64,000 nt of DNA from Terfezia claveryi (taxonomy: Eukaryota > Ascomycota > Pezizomycetes > Pezizales > Pezizaceae): assembly GCA_015179025.1 (NCBI GenBank), contig WHUX01000091.1:62001-126000 (forward strand). Direction: 5' to 3'. Each line of letters starts with the position of its first letter. The first letter of the stretch is position 1. The position numbers and the translations under genes were made by a program. Below are positions 46,671-57,733 of this stretch, in pieces. The notes under the pieces are model-generated. The model was given only the letters and a program-made list of their open reading frames with translations. It was not told where the DNA came from and searched no databases.

Positions 46671-49600
46671 GGTCACCTGTGGGGTCGTTAAGGACCGTCA
46701 GTATCGTTCTTCTTATATTGTGGGTATCGAGTCCAACTCTGCGACTATGAGCCTGTCAGAAAGAAAACAAATAAGCAAGCTGGGGCAATATTAAGACCTC
46801 AGTCTGCTTTTAAACAAAATATGGGTATGCAGAGCGAGCTGGAAGGCAAGAACTGGTCCAGACGGACGTGCAGCTGCACTTGAGTTTAATCAATCAACAC
46901 AGGAGCCCCGGTTGGCCACAAAGCTAAGTAGGAACCCCTCGCAGCGACCCTTGCTCGCTAACCGTCCTGGCCGCCGGCCATGGCAGGAAGCTCTCGATCG
47001 AGATGCTCGAGTTTTGCAGTGGAAGCATAGCGTGCTCAGCAGGCATACCTCTGTCACGGTGCGTCATCGTAAATGATAGTAATACGCAGGGCAACGGATG
47101 CCGGATATTTCCCTCGGCCTCGTGGCTCAAGTTTATAAATATAGCTTGTTTGAAATATCAGTACAATCCAAACAGCGATACAGGCGGGTGATCATCATGA
47201 CAAAGATGCGACGGGCTCCCGACGCCAAGTTTTGCCCTACAGGCACGGCACATCAGATCGACGGCTTTACTTTAGGCTTATGCGTTCCAGCATCTCTTTT
47301 CAGTATACATAAGCCCCATGTAGCCCGGTACTCTTGCACGAGGCCGTAGGTACCTACCTAGTACTTGTGGACTCGCGTTTTATTAACATGCGACGACTTT
47401 GTCATGAACTCTCACCGGGCGTTCTGTCGGCTGCTATGGCACTGTACCCAGGTACAGTAGATCGGTATACATATCTATCTGTAGGATGCTCAGGGTGTCT
47501 TGGTTTTATCGAACATATATGTACCGGTATATGTTTTGGGCCGCTCGCGGGCGGCATGCCCACTGTGCCCCTCGCGGGCAATGTATTTGATTACCGGATT
47601 TGGAACATAACGCACTTGAATTAATAACAATATACCTAACTAGACCAATATCAAATATATACAACTAGGCTATCGTGCTGTGGGACGTGTAACAGCTGCA
47701 TCTAGTTCTGAGTCGATTGGGATCTCCTCTGGTTCATCCTCCCCAGGTCAATTGCGGTAGTCCAGTTTCTGAGAGGTTGCTGATCTGCTAGTAATTTGGT
47801 ATGACAATAAATGGAACATCTCAAATTATTTTTGTAGCGACGATTGGCATAGGACTTTTTGTAAGTGTATTGATATCTTATGTCGGACCTATTATCTCGC
47901 ATCGTGCATATCTAATTAGTATACCAATCTCACATCAGATATGTGTACCAAATTGAGTAATTTAATTATTTGCCGGCAAGCGGCCCAGAACACATATATG
48001 TGAAACGTCATCACAAACTCCTGTCTTTATAAACGCACAACAGAAGGAGACCGTAGTAATACAACTAGTACTGTGTAAACCATGCTGGTATTCCCTAGAT
48101 ATTATGAACCTTTCGCCTATGGTGTTAATTCAGTTTTTAAGTGCTACGATTACCATAAGAATATCCCTGTTACCCTTGGAGAGACTAATGTTAGATGAAA
48201 AAACTCATGAAAACAATCACACCCCCTCCTCTCCTACATATCTCACCTTCATGCCCTTTCCCCGGACGAAACTCCTCCCTATTCGCTACCACCTTCATGG
48301 TTCTTGATAGGCAATAATGACTAGAATGCTCCACAACCATCACTAGGCCATGATTATGGAATAGAAGGGCAGCTGAATACCTCGTCAACTGGTAGGAGAA
48401 AGAAAGATATATGTGAAGCGAGAACAGGTAGATGCAAATCTGCACAGTGATTGTGCCTAGACTGACCCCATGTACCTGGGTCTGATATAACAAGATTGGA
48501 TAATGTACCGGTAGGTGCATGGATGCTAGGGGATGCCAAATATCTTTTGGTCACGGGAATTAATACATTAAACCTTCCTGAATATGGATATCAATGGTAT
48601 GGCTCAACGGGCGGGATAAGGCTTTCGGAACATGTGAGCCGGAATCGATGGTGTGACATGTATATACCTAATGAATCTAAGACCTAAGTTATGAAGCAGG
48701 ATTCCTGCGTCTAGAATCATGATGACCTAGCCTAGTTGATAATGACCCTCGGAAAATCCTCCTCCACCGTACGGAGCTTCTGTCCATTCATTGTCCATAC
48801 TGAATGACCAGATGAGACAATGTCTAGGTAAACCCCCATACCATAAGAGTCAAGGGATCCGAGCCTTACTGACTTGAATACCGGCCTTAAGATTCATAGA
48901 AGTAGCACAGCCGTTTGGAATGTCAAATTCAGCCTAATTGGCCATATCACCCCGTGAGCATGAGGCGTCATTCCGGTGTATAGTTAAGCAGTAAAAGGAG
49001 TTTTACGTCTTTATTAGGCATTCGGGAGACAAATATCACTATTGCTTTGAAGACACGAAACCGAGAAGCTTTAGGCTGAATCGAGGTCAGTAGCCATTCG
49101 TGTTAGGTAGTAAGAATTATCTGGGCCAACCACCCAAGTGACCCCTTTAAGCATTCTAAGAGAGTACCACAGTGGAGACTGAAGTTGTAGTCTCTTACTG
49201 TAGGGACCCTGTTGCCCTGCTGTATCCTCGGTATTGGAGGCACAGGATAAACCTAAACGGATGTCAATGCATTCAGAGCACATATGATGGGTTTCGGCTC
49301 CCCTGAACCCCAATTTTTTTACGAGGGCAGCTCGTTTAGAATTGGGTGAATCAACGGGTGGGGAATGCTGTGTCAGGCTACAATAGCTGGAAATTCTCTG
49401 TGCAACCGGATTCAGTGTTGTTTCAAGCAGGTGTGAGAAGCGAAAGGGTAGGTCTCTGTTGCTAGAATTTGCGTGAGGAAACAACCCCAATGGCCTTCTG
49501 GAGTTATAACGTCCACTGTAATTGAAAGCTGATTTCGGTGCCTTGAATGACTTAGAAGCAAAGCGACTAGACATATCCGCTCCGTGCCCCGCGAGTCCAT

Positions 49601-51969
49601 GCCAAACCTCATAATTATGCGAAATATTTAAGGGAGTGTTCCCCTGCAGCAGACATGATGATGGCATCCCTTTGCTGGGGCGGTAGACAGTTTTGGAAGT
49701 TGCTTGCATGTATGTGTGCTTGAAGGCCGCGCACCTCTTGGGCCGTCGGCATTTGAAAGTGCCCGGGATTCTGGAGTGCTAAGTGGGGGCTGGTAAGGGG
49801 TTCATGAGTATGTGTAACCTGATGGTCAAAGACAAGCACTATTATTAGTCTCGGTTCAATGATATATAAGACTTACGGGTTGCTGGAAAGGGTCTGGGAG
49901 TAAAGGAATTGGGAAAGCAGCGAGTCAAAGTTGATGAGGTAGATTTTAACTGACCTTGATCTCGGTAGTCAGGCAACTGTTACCCTGAAATAGCAGCACT
50001 CTGACATATAAACGAACCAGCGTATCGGTCTCTTAAACCTGTGACATTCCCCACACGATAGAAACTGTATGCAGGCATAACTATAGTGGGTCCACAAGCC
50101 TAAGACAGGTATGAGATCACCAAGACGCCTGCGTACTGGCATCGCAAATTGTAAACAACCCTGGCCCATGAAAGCTGCTATATTCTACCCTCTTCTTTGT
50201 ATATTACCTACAGCATAATCGGCACAAATTGTATGAACCCTGCATCATAGCATAAATAACGTTATCAAGCGCAGAATAACTGTATATTATTAATTACCAA
50301 CTTTCTTAAGCCAGGGGTTTGTGCTCAACCTAAAACACAAGGTGCTAAAGAAGGGCAAGCCAGGAAGCGTTGCGATTGGATTTGAAAACGAGACGTATGG
50401 ATCCGGCCTCGACATGCCTAGGTTTCGTTAACACGAGCAAACCCGAGCCGAGGAGTGAACGCCAGTGCTTTATCTTCCCTTGAGGGTGTGATACTCAAGT
50501 GGCATGAAGAATAATAACCTGGTGCAGTAAATAAATGTAGACTAAGTTTTAAATGCTTAATATATGTAGGTCACCTCAGTTTCGTCTCCATTAAGCTCAT
50601 ATTTGCTTCGGCACCGTTTGTAGTACCGCCAACCCTGCAATGTTGACAGCCAACCTTCGGCTTCCCACGTGTTACACAGCAAGTATGCTAAAGATACACA
50701 TCTAGCGTGCCAACCAGACTTAGGAGAAGGGGGCCGTAGGAAAACCGAGGTGACTACCTAGTCTGGCTTGCACTAGCCCCTCCCCAGGAGTGACTACCTA
50801 GTTCTCGGATGGCATCGCGATATCTTATCTAGGGTGGCATCGATCGGGAAGCCGAATGGATCATGTTGGCACAAGTGATTAGTTTCCCATCAATATGATA
50901 TATAAACATATCAAGACCGTCTGGTGGCACGACCCGTCCTGTGTTGGGGCTAGATGAGCATACCTAAGTACTTGGGTACAGTACTCTGGCCTCCGCATCT
51001 ATGATGCGATAAGATTAACGAGTACTTAGAGTATCTCACCTTTCTTTTTCAAGCCTGTTTTTTATTCTTCTTCTTCTAAGTACCCCTGTACCGAATGGTT
51101 GATCTTCTCTGATTAACGGCTAAAGGGAAATCCCCAGGCACGAGACTACAAGACTACCTAGAGTCGAGAAATAGGCAATTGTGTTTGCAACAGACTACGT
51201 GTGGGGAGGCGAGCACTAGCGCTGCGTGGTCCCCCTGTCTGGACCTGAGATATTGCCCGGCAAGGGATTGGTACCCAGAAACCCAGACTTTTCATTGCCG
51301 TGTAGTTTGCTAAGAAGTTAAGAAACCAGATCAACACTCGGATATCGACAAACGATTTGCACGCAATGCTGAGAACAAGGGGGGGAGTTTCGCACATGGA
51401 AACAGTCAGAGGAGCCTCGATAAATAAGCAGTTGGACTATATGATCTGACAAGACAGGCGCAACATTTATAGATATTAATATGTTTATGACTGTACCTAC
51501 TGTACATGTTCTCGAACATTTGATGTTCAGCTCACACTTGCGCTGCATGTCTATGGTTGCCGACGGCCAATCAGATTAGGGGTAGTCTCATTAGGGGCAG
51601 GAGAAAGAACCTTTCCCCCCACCACGGCATATCGGTAGCCTAGCCTACCTCTCCCTAGCTCATCTCGATAAAGAGGTTACTTACTTAAGTAAAGTAACAC
51701 CGCTTATTACAGCCACAGTTAGCTAAGTATATGGCATAGCTGCACTTAGGGCGAATTTGCTAGTTAAGAACCAAGACTCTCACTGCGTTCGTTAGAACAT
51801 CTTAGCAGTAGGGGTCTTGGCATGAGACTATGATGTTGGTGCGTGTGAATTCGGGTAAAAAAGAGATTACTACCTGCTTGACTTCACTAAAGTACAGTAC
51901 CTAACCATTTGAAAAATATAACCCCCCATAATGCTCTCGTAATAAAAAAATAAAAAAAAAAAAGAATTA
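46671..51969. other. Gene-poor region of about 5.3 kb
   Basis: No ORF here has firm support. One 212-codon minus ORF (49709-49071) is listed separately. Several short palindrome-like strings (GTACCTACCTAGTAC, TACTTAAGTA) recur at 47345-47362, 50960-50985, 51020-51035 and 51680-51705. A direct repeat GTGACTACCTAGT occurs at about 50750 and 50790. A near-perfect stem (GCCGCTCGCGGGCGGC) lies near 47541. The region may hold decayed repeats. Confidence 0.4.
49071..49709 (-). CDS. Uncertain ORF, possibly an ankyrin-type remnant
   Basis: This is a 212-codon open frame in an otherwise gene-poor stretch. One segment (GNTPLNISHNYEVWHGLAGHGADM, quoted only for its ankyrin-like GNTPL...HGAD spacing) resembles an ankyrin repeat core, and a CSEC motif lies further on. 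An overlapping upstream frame (49839-49615) ends ...RDAIIMSAAGEHS just before it, so the two could be one gene split by a frameshift. No introns or homologue are recognised and the ORF may be chance. Confidence 0.25.
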   Translation of the reverse strand: MQATSKTVYRPSKGMPSSCLLQGNTPLNISHNYEVWHGLAGHGADMSSRFASKSFKAPKSAFNYSGRYNSRRPLGLFPHANSSNRDLPFRFSHLLETTLNPVAQRISSYCSLTQHSPPVDSPNSKRAALVKKLGFRGAETHHMCSECIDIRLGLSCASNTEDTAGQQGPYSKRLQLQSPLWYSLRMLKGVTWVVGPDNSYYLTRMATDLDSA

Positions 51970-54356
51970 TCAAAAAGTCGTATAATCCAATCTCAACGCC
52001 CACTGTTCCACATCATTTATCCATTTGGGGATTTTTTGATGCTTTTGTCCTTGCAAATTGAGGTAATTTTGTGGGTTGATAAAATTAGGATATGCATCGT
52101 TGGGAATAACAAAGTATAAACGAACTTTCTTTGTCAACTTGGCTTTGATATTCTCTAAACCATTCACCTTTATACCATGCTGTTTTCCAACCGTCATTTG
52201 AAATAACTCATCGTAATCTCCGTGGCCAATGTGAAGTGCATCAATAGACTCAAATGTTTTGCTGTGTGGTCTGCAATAAAAGGCAGGCTTAATCTCGCCA
52301 ATCGTGCGGAAGATCTGCAGTGTAGTCGCAGGAAGCGGCAATTTCTCCTTGATCGGATGCCCCAGGCGTCGAATCTAACAGCACATCAATATGAAATCCG
52401 TAATACTATGAACCCGGTAATACAAACCTCAAACACCCCCCCCCTCCTAAGTATACGATGTGCCACAGCCTCGAAGATAAATCCCCTCATTGACGAAAGT
52501 TCGTTATTCTGTTCGGTCTCCCTGATATACTTAATGATATCTTCTTTCTTACCCTTTTCATAGGTTGAGATGACCATGTTTTCGGTATAAAGAGAAGCGA
52601 ATCTGACTCGGCGGTCCACATAAAGTCCCTCGCACGTTACACTCATATGTAACACAGTCCCGCTGACAGCTGTAGAATTATAGCGCAATGTCCCAATGAA
52701 CCTCATGCACATATCAATATCCACGGTCGAGCAGATATCTTCCAAGTCTTGCTGATATATGCTGTCTGTTCTCTCCAAGACTGATCGTGGGACTCCGCCC
52801 CATTTGTCAAAATATTTCTGAAGGTCTGCTTGAGTGACTGAAGAAAATCGCAACTTCCGTAACTCTTCCAACTCCACATGATCCCAAGTGGGCATACCCA
52901 ACATCTTGACATTAGGTTGCTTTGCCAACTCCTTGTAGCGTGCCGCTTGTGGAGAGGTCACTAGCACAAAGGGCCTGAAATCACCCGCTGTGGGCAGTAT
53001 GGCATCTGCAATGTAAAACGCTTCATCCATGAAGTAGTTTATATAATCCCCCTCGCCATGCTGATCTATGGAAATGATGCTGGAGCCAGATAGCCGATAT
53101 TGGATGCCACCATCTGCAAGGAAAATTACTCGTAGAGAGTTGTTTTCCCACTCGATGTTACTATGTGGAAATTCGTGTGCGTAACGACATATGAGATAAA
53201 TTCCGAAGAACGTTTTTCCAATGCCCGGTGTACCGTTTATGATATGTGAGCCCGTGATTGCAGTGCGTACGGGTACGGAGTCAACGATATTGGAGTCAGC
53301 GGTATTGGAGTCAGCATGATCGAAATATCCGGTATTGCAAAACTGGTTCCAGATAATCTTATTATAGAGGTACTTGTAAGAATCCCTCACCAATATCGCC
53401 GACCCAAAACGATCAAAACCCAGTATGTTCACAGGGAATGTGATTATACTAGTATCTCCAAACCTAAGGTCTCGCACAGATTGCCACCACCTCCAGCAAA
53501 GGTAAGCTCTATTATCCTTGTTTAGGTGTGGAATTTTGCATGGACGTTGATTTCCACCCTCCGCGCCTTGAAAAAAAAAAATTATTAGCATAAGAAATTG
53601 ATTGTATGGTAAATGAGAGTATACCATGTCTTGGCGTATATGGCACTTTATCCTGGTTTTCTAATAAAATAATTGAAGGAAGAGATTAGCATAAACATTC
53701 TGACGTCAGTATGAAGAGATCCTAGATAATAAGCAAGGCGAGCTGGAGGTGATATTGATATTATAGCATGAAATCCTCAAGTATTGTAGTTAGAAACAAA
53801 GTAAGTGTTGCTTACCGGTGGCAGGTGTACCTTGTGGTTCGAATCCTTCGGGAAAGGCATTAAATGCAGTTCGCTTACTAACAAGGAGAGATGCTATGAA
53901 GTGAATGTCAGTAATCTGTAGATATGCAAAGGTAGTTGGAGTTGACATACCTTGTGGTTGTGTTAACGCGTTGCTGAGAAGCTCGATAGTGCCTGCTGTA
54001 CCGCGATGCAACCCATAAAACGTTGTAAGCTCGTTCTTGGTCAGTAGAAGGAGTACAAGACCAGAGACCCTTTCTTCATAGAGCCGAGTGATATCTTCAT
54101 CCTCAAGGTTATATTCTTCCTTGTTTGCTTCGAGATATTTTTTTACATCCCCCCGTTTCCACTTCCAGGGATTGAGTTGATTAAGCTCGGGTGGGATGGT
54201 GGCAGTGGGCACGTCAAGAGTGTGAGAGGCGCTGGTGGTGAGGTTTACTGGGGTTGAATCTGCTGGAATGCAATTCACTGGGAGGAACGTCCTGGGGTTC
54301 GCCACGGAGGGGTCCCCAGGGGGTTCCCCTGCTTTGCGCTTGCTGCTGGAGGACAT
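51970..54356 (-). CDS. Crinkler-RHS-type (CR) effector-like protein: SAM-like module, P-loop NTPase, nuclease-like C-terminus
   Basis: CR proteins pair a P-loop NTPase with a C-terminal nuclease-type domain and are known from oomycetes, chytrids, mycorrhizal fungi and trypanosome RHS proteins. They act as effectors or in genomic conflicts. Five exons are inferred: 54356-53951, 53893-53816, 53660-53625, 53566-52428 and 52374-51970, giving 687 aa. Residues about 64-131 look like a SAM-type helical module (WKRGDVKKYLE, VSGLVLLLLTKNEL). The Walker A motif GTPGIGKT lies at 285-292, ADGG at about 324, VTSP at 376-379, MPTWDHVELEEL at about 398 and GGVPRSVLE at 430-438. The C-terminus has FIFEAV (E539), a conserved-type IDAL (D598) and FQMTVGK (Q612, K617), compatible with a restriction-endonuclease-like core. 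No signal peptide is visible. An upstream in-frame ATG at 54464 is possible. All parts are open, so it appears intact. Confidence 0.8.
52436..52444 (+). repeat. C9 (G9 in the coding strand) homopolymer inside the CR gene
   Basis: Nine consecutive C on the plus strand encode part of RRGGV just before the last intron of the CR gene. It is short but lies in coding sequence, where a one-base slip would remove the nuclease-like domain. Confidence 0.9.
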
Positions 54357-56327
54357 TCTGGGCAATTTTCTATGGCTTTTGCGTTTGGCGGGGAAAGAAG
54401 AACGTGGAGTGGGGAGATGGGAGTGACAGTAAGTAGAAGAGAGCTTTCGGTTGTACTTAACCAAGCTGTGATGATACGCTCGGAGGAGGGCCGGGTCTTG
54501 ACTTACTTAGGTAAGCTCTCTTCTATCCTGGGCCATGGCTGCTTAGAGGTTTGCCCGTCTCGTCACGCGAAACGGTTCGCTTGGTTGCAGCTCTCGGACT
54601 TGAAGTGGTCGCTCGTCGACATCGCTCGTCCGCTGGGATGGAGCAGGGCAAGGCGTCAATACTGAGGCCAAGTAGGTACAGCCTGCTGGGAACATGGAGA
54701 TATTCATGCAGGTCGTAGGCAGGGAAGCAGGCTGGTCCAGCCGTGTAAGTACCTACTTGTATGTTGCATTGCGTCGCAGTTAAGGCACTCCGCGGCCGGA
54801 GCATCAATCAGTTGACCGTAACGTTCTCCACGTTGCTGTTCCGGCCGTGACTCTCCGTTAACTCGCTTCCATCCTCCCCCTCCCCCAATCACACTTCACT
54901 CAAAAACGCCCCTGACCAATGAGTAGAGCCCATACCATAATTCCTAGTAAATAAACACCCATACACCCAGGGCCGTCTGTATCATCTCTCTGTCCTTCTC
55001 CTTCTCTCCTTCTAGCCTTGGATATCGTGTCGTATTTGTCTCGCCTCCGGCCCGTCCCTACCACTACCCCTTCAATTCCCCCGCCAAACCCACGCCTCTC
55101 TGTTCCTGGGTCTTTGCAGGTGCATATTGCGACAGGTGCTTGAATTACTGTGCAAGATTGTATGGGAAGGGAAAACAGTTACTGTAGTGTCGGCTCGGTG
55201 TTCCTCCAGACCAACGCTCCAGCAGATAGACGGCCCCCCCGAGTCAATCAAAGATTGCACCCGTACCCAACAGAAAAAGCAGCGCATGCTCTGAGCATTT
55301 ACTGTTGCCTACTTAGTGTGCCCTGTTTCACAGAACGAGAGCAAGGCTCGGCAGCGGGTGGCTAAGCCTCTGCACCTCATCACCATCCTGTCGCATTCGC
55401 CTTGACAAACAACCATCACTATAACCTCCGCCGCCGCTCGTCCTCAGGTCGGGAAAATCTCGATTTTGCAGGTCGCCTTATACACGCTTACCTACCCCCG
55501 CTTTCTGTCCCTCACATTTCGTATTCCCTCCATCAGCCTCGACCAACCAACTGGTTTCAATACATCATATTACAACCACAAAACAATCAACACATCACCT
55601 CAGCCCTACTACAACTTCAACTCAACACCAAGGTGCATTTTGCTTCACGTCGCAGGGTGCCATCTTGCACTCACATCCCGGCATCAGAGCCCCTATTAAC
55701 CAATCCTCAGCTGTTAAATCGGTTAGCCCTCCTCACTAGGTGTGCTTAAAGTCAGCCCATCTTAGACATATCATCTATTAACCTCCATTCTATAGCATAA
55801 TAGTGAAGCTTCACTTCGAGTACTATTGCACAAAGGTGTAGCTGAGTTAATAAACAACGTTCAACCCCTGCTAGTAATTAGGCAGCAGAAGCTTTTCGTA
55901 GTTATACAACAGTTACAAGGCCACACAACTAGACGGATTGCCCAACAAGCACTCATTATAACGTCAAACAGTGTACTCAGGCTTCCTCAGCGATACAGAC
56001 AAAGAATCACGATAGCTACTGCTTTGGGACATACCACGGCCTCAACTCCATAGCCAAATTACATTAAATTCAACAGGCGAACTGGAGTTTTGGGTGGACT
56101 TTGCATCTTGACCTACATACAATTTGACTTCGGGCCTCATAATACTGGATCCGTTTCCGGCTGACCGTGATATAAAATTTCTTGTTACCTCAACGGCACC
56201 AGATCAATTGAGGAAGAATAATATTTATCACGACCCACCACCCACCGGTGGCTTTTACCTCGAACGTCGTTGTCGGTATAACGAAGAGTACAAAATTTTC
56301 ACTTTTCTAGTCCTTAACCATACAAAA
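54357..56327. promoter_or_regulatory. Divergent intergenic region upstream of the CR gene and the G-alpha gene
   Basis: Nearly 2 kb between divergent starts. The strand bias changes: 54880-55600 is strongly C/T-rich on the plus strand (for example CTCTCTGTCCTTCTCCTTCTCTCC at 54985-55010, a run quoted only for its pyrimidine nature), typical of fungal transcription start zones for a plus-strand gene with a long leader. Short ORFs in the leader (for example 55402-55749) are not supported as genes but may act as upstream ORFs. Confidence 0.45.
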
Positions 56328-57733
56328 ATGGGGTCTTGCTTCTCCAGTGAAGGGGAAGATAGTGAGGCAAGGAAACGGACTGCGGTTATCGACAGGAAAA
56401 TTGAAGATGACGCACGAAGGCTGAAAAGAGAATGCAAAATTCTCTTATTGGGTAAATTTCAAAGCGGAATTTGGAAAAGGGATTTGTAGCTAATTTTGCT
56501 GAACAGGTTCTGGGGAAAGTGGGAAGTCCACTATCGTCAAGCAGATGAAAATCATTCACCAGAACGGATATACCATTGACGAACTCGCAATGTATCGGCT
56601 GACAATATACAAAAATTTGGTGGATTGTGCGAAAGCCCTCGTAATGGCGCTCCAGAAGTTCGAAATAGACCCAGTGGTTTCCATCAATAAGGTTTGTCTG
56701 CATTAGAGTCTCGTACATTTTTGGATTTCAAGCTCACAGTTGAGATACAGGAATATGCCGAATTTATTTTGAATTACCACGTTGACCCGGACCCAAATTT
56801 GCCAGTAGATCCAATTCTGGGGACTGCTGTGGTATCTTTGTGGAAGGACCCTTGTATTGCCCAGATCATGGAGCATCAAAGCGAGTTCTATCTGATGGAC
56901 TCGGCACCATAGTGCGTGATATCTTTTCAAGTGTAACTTTAAACTAGGACTAATCTTTACAGCTTTTTTGACGAAGCACAACGGATAACACATCGAGATT
57001 ACATCCCTAATGAGAATGATGTGCTACGTGCACGTACGAAGACAACTGGAATATACGAAACACGGTTCACCATGGGACAACTTAGTATTCAGTGAGTGTC
57101 TCAATACGGAAGTTGAAGATCTTATACAGTAGGCTGATGGGTTGTAGCATGTTTGATGTTGGTGGACAGCGGAGTGAACGGAAAAAGTGGATCCATTGCT
57201 TTGAAGCGGTCACCTCTATCATTTTTTGTGTTGCTCTAAGTGAGTATGATCAGGTGCTGTTAGAGGAGTCCAATCAGGTATTTCCAAGCCGGCAAGTTGC
57301 ACCAATGATAGAACCGAAAGTCTAACGAAAGAAAAAATAGAACCGGATGCTTGAAAGCCTCGTATTATTCGATTCAGTGGTCAACAGCCGATGGTTCGTC
57401 CGAACCAGCATCATTCTTTTCCTCAACAAGGTGGACCTTTTCCGATCTAAGCTGGGGCGAATACCACTTTCCAATTATTTCCCGGACTACTCTGGCGGAA
57501 ATGATGTGAACAGGGCTGCGAAGTACCTCTTGTGGCGGTTTAACCAAGTAAATCGAGCGCACCTTAATTTGTACCCACAGTAGGTTCACCGTGCAGAGGA
57601 AATTTTCCTATCCACCTGCTGACGATATTACAGCCTAACACAAGCAACCGATACTGGTAACATCAGACTAGTTTTTGCAGCAGTCAAAGAGACAATCCTG
57701 CAAAATGCGTTAATAGAATCTGGCATCTTATGA
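56328..57733 (+). CDS. ganB: Group III G-protein alpha subunit (GNA-3/GanB type)
   Basis: This is the alpha subunit of a heterotrimeric G protein that in filamentous fungi couples nutrient sensing to adenylate cyclase. Seven exons are inferred: 56328-56451, 56507-56691, 56751-56911, 56963-57091, 57148-57277, 57341-57579 and 57634-57733, giving 355 aa. MGSCFSS at the N-terminus has Gly2 for myristoylation and Cys4 for palmitoylation. The P-loop GSGESGKST lies at 42-50, the switch I arginine in RTKTTG at 181, the switch [10 protein letters not shown] with Gln207, and NKVD and [10 protein letters not shown] base-recognition motifs follow. The C-terminus ends ESGIL, with Ser rather than Cys at -4. 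The [13 protein letters not shown] N-terminal lobe and SGIL tail match group III rather than group I (GNA-1). All introns keep phase. Confidence 0.97.

Noticed and set aside
53829..53845. B-box-like GGTTCGAATCC
   Set aside because: It lies in exon 2 of the CR gene and no tRNA cloverleaf fits.
55402..55749. 115-codon plus-strand ORF upstream of the G-alpha gene
   Set aside because: Low-complexity, pyrimidine-rich leader sequence with no domain. It may be an upstream ORF but not a supported gene.
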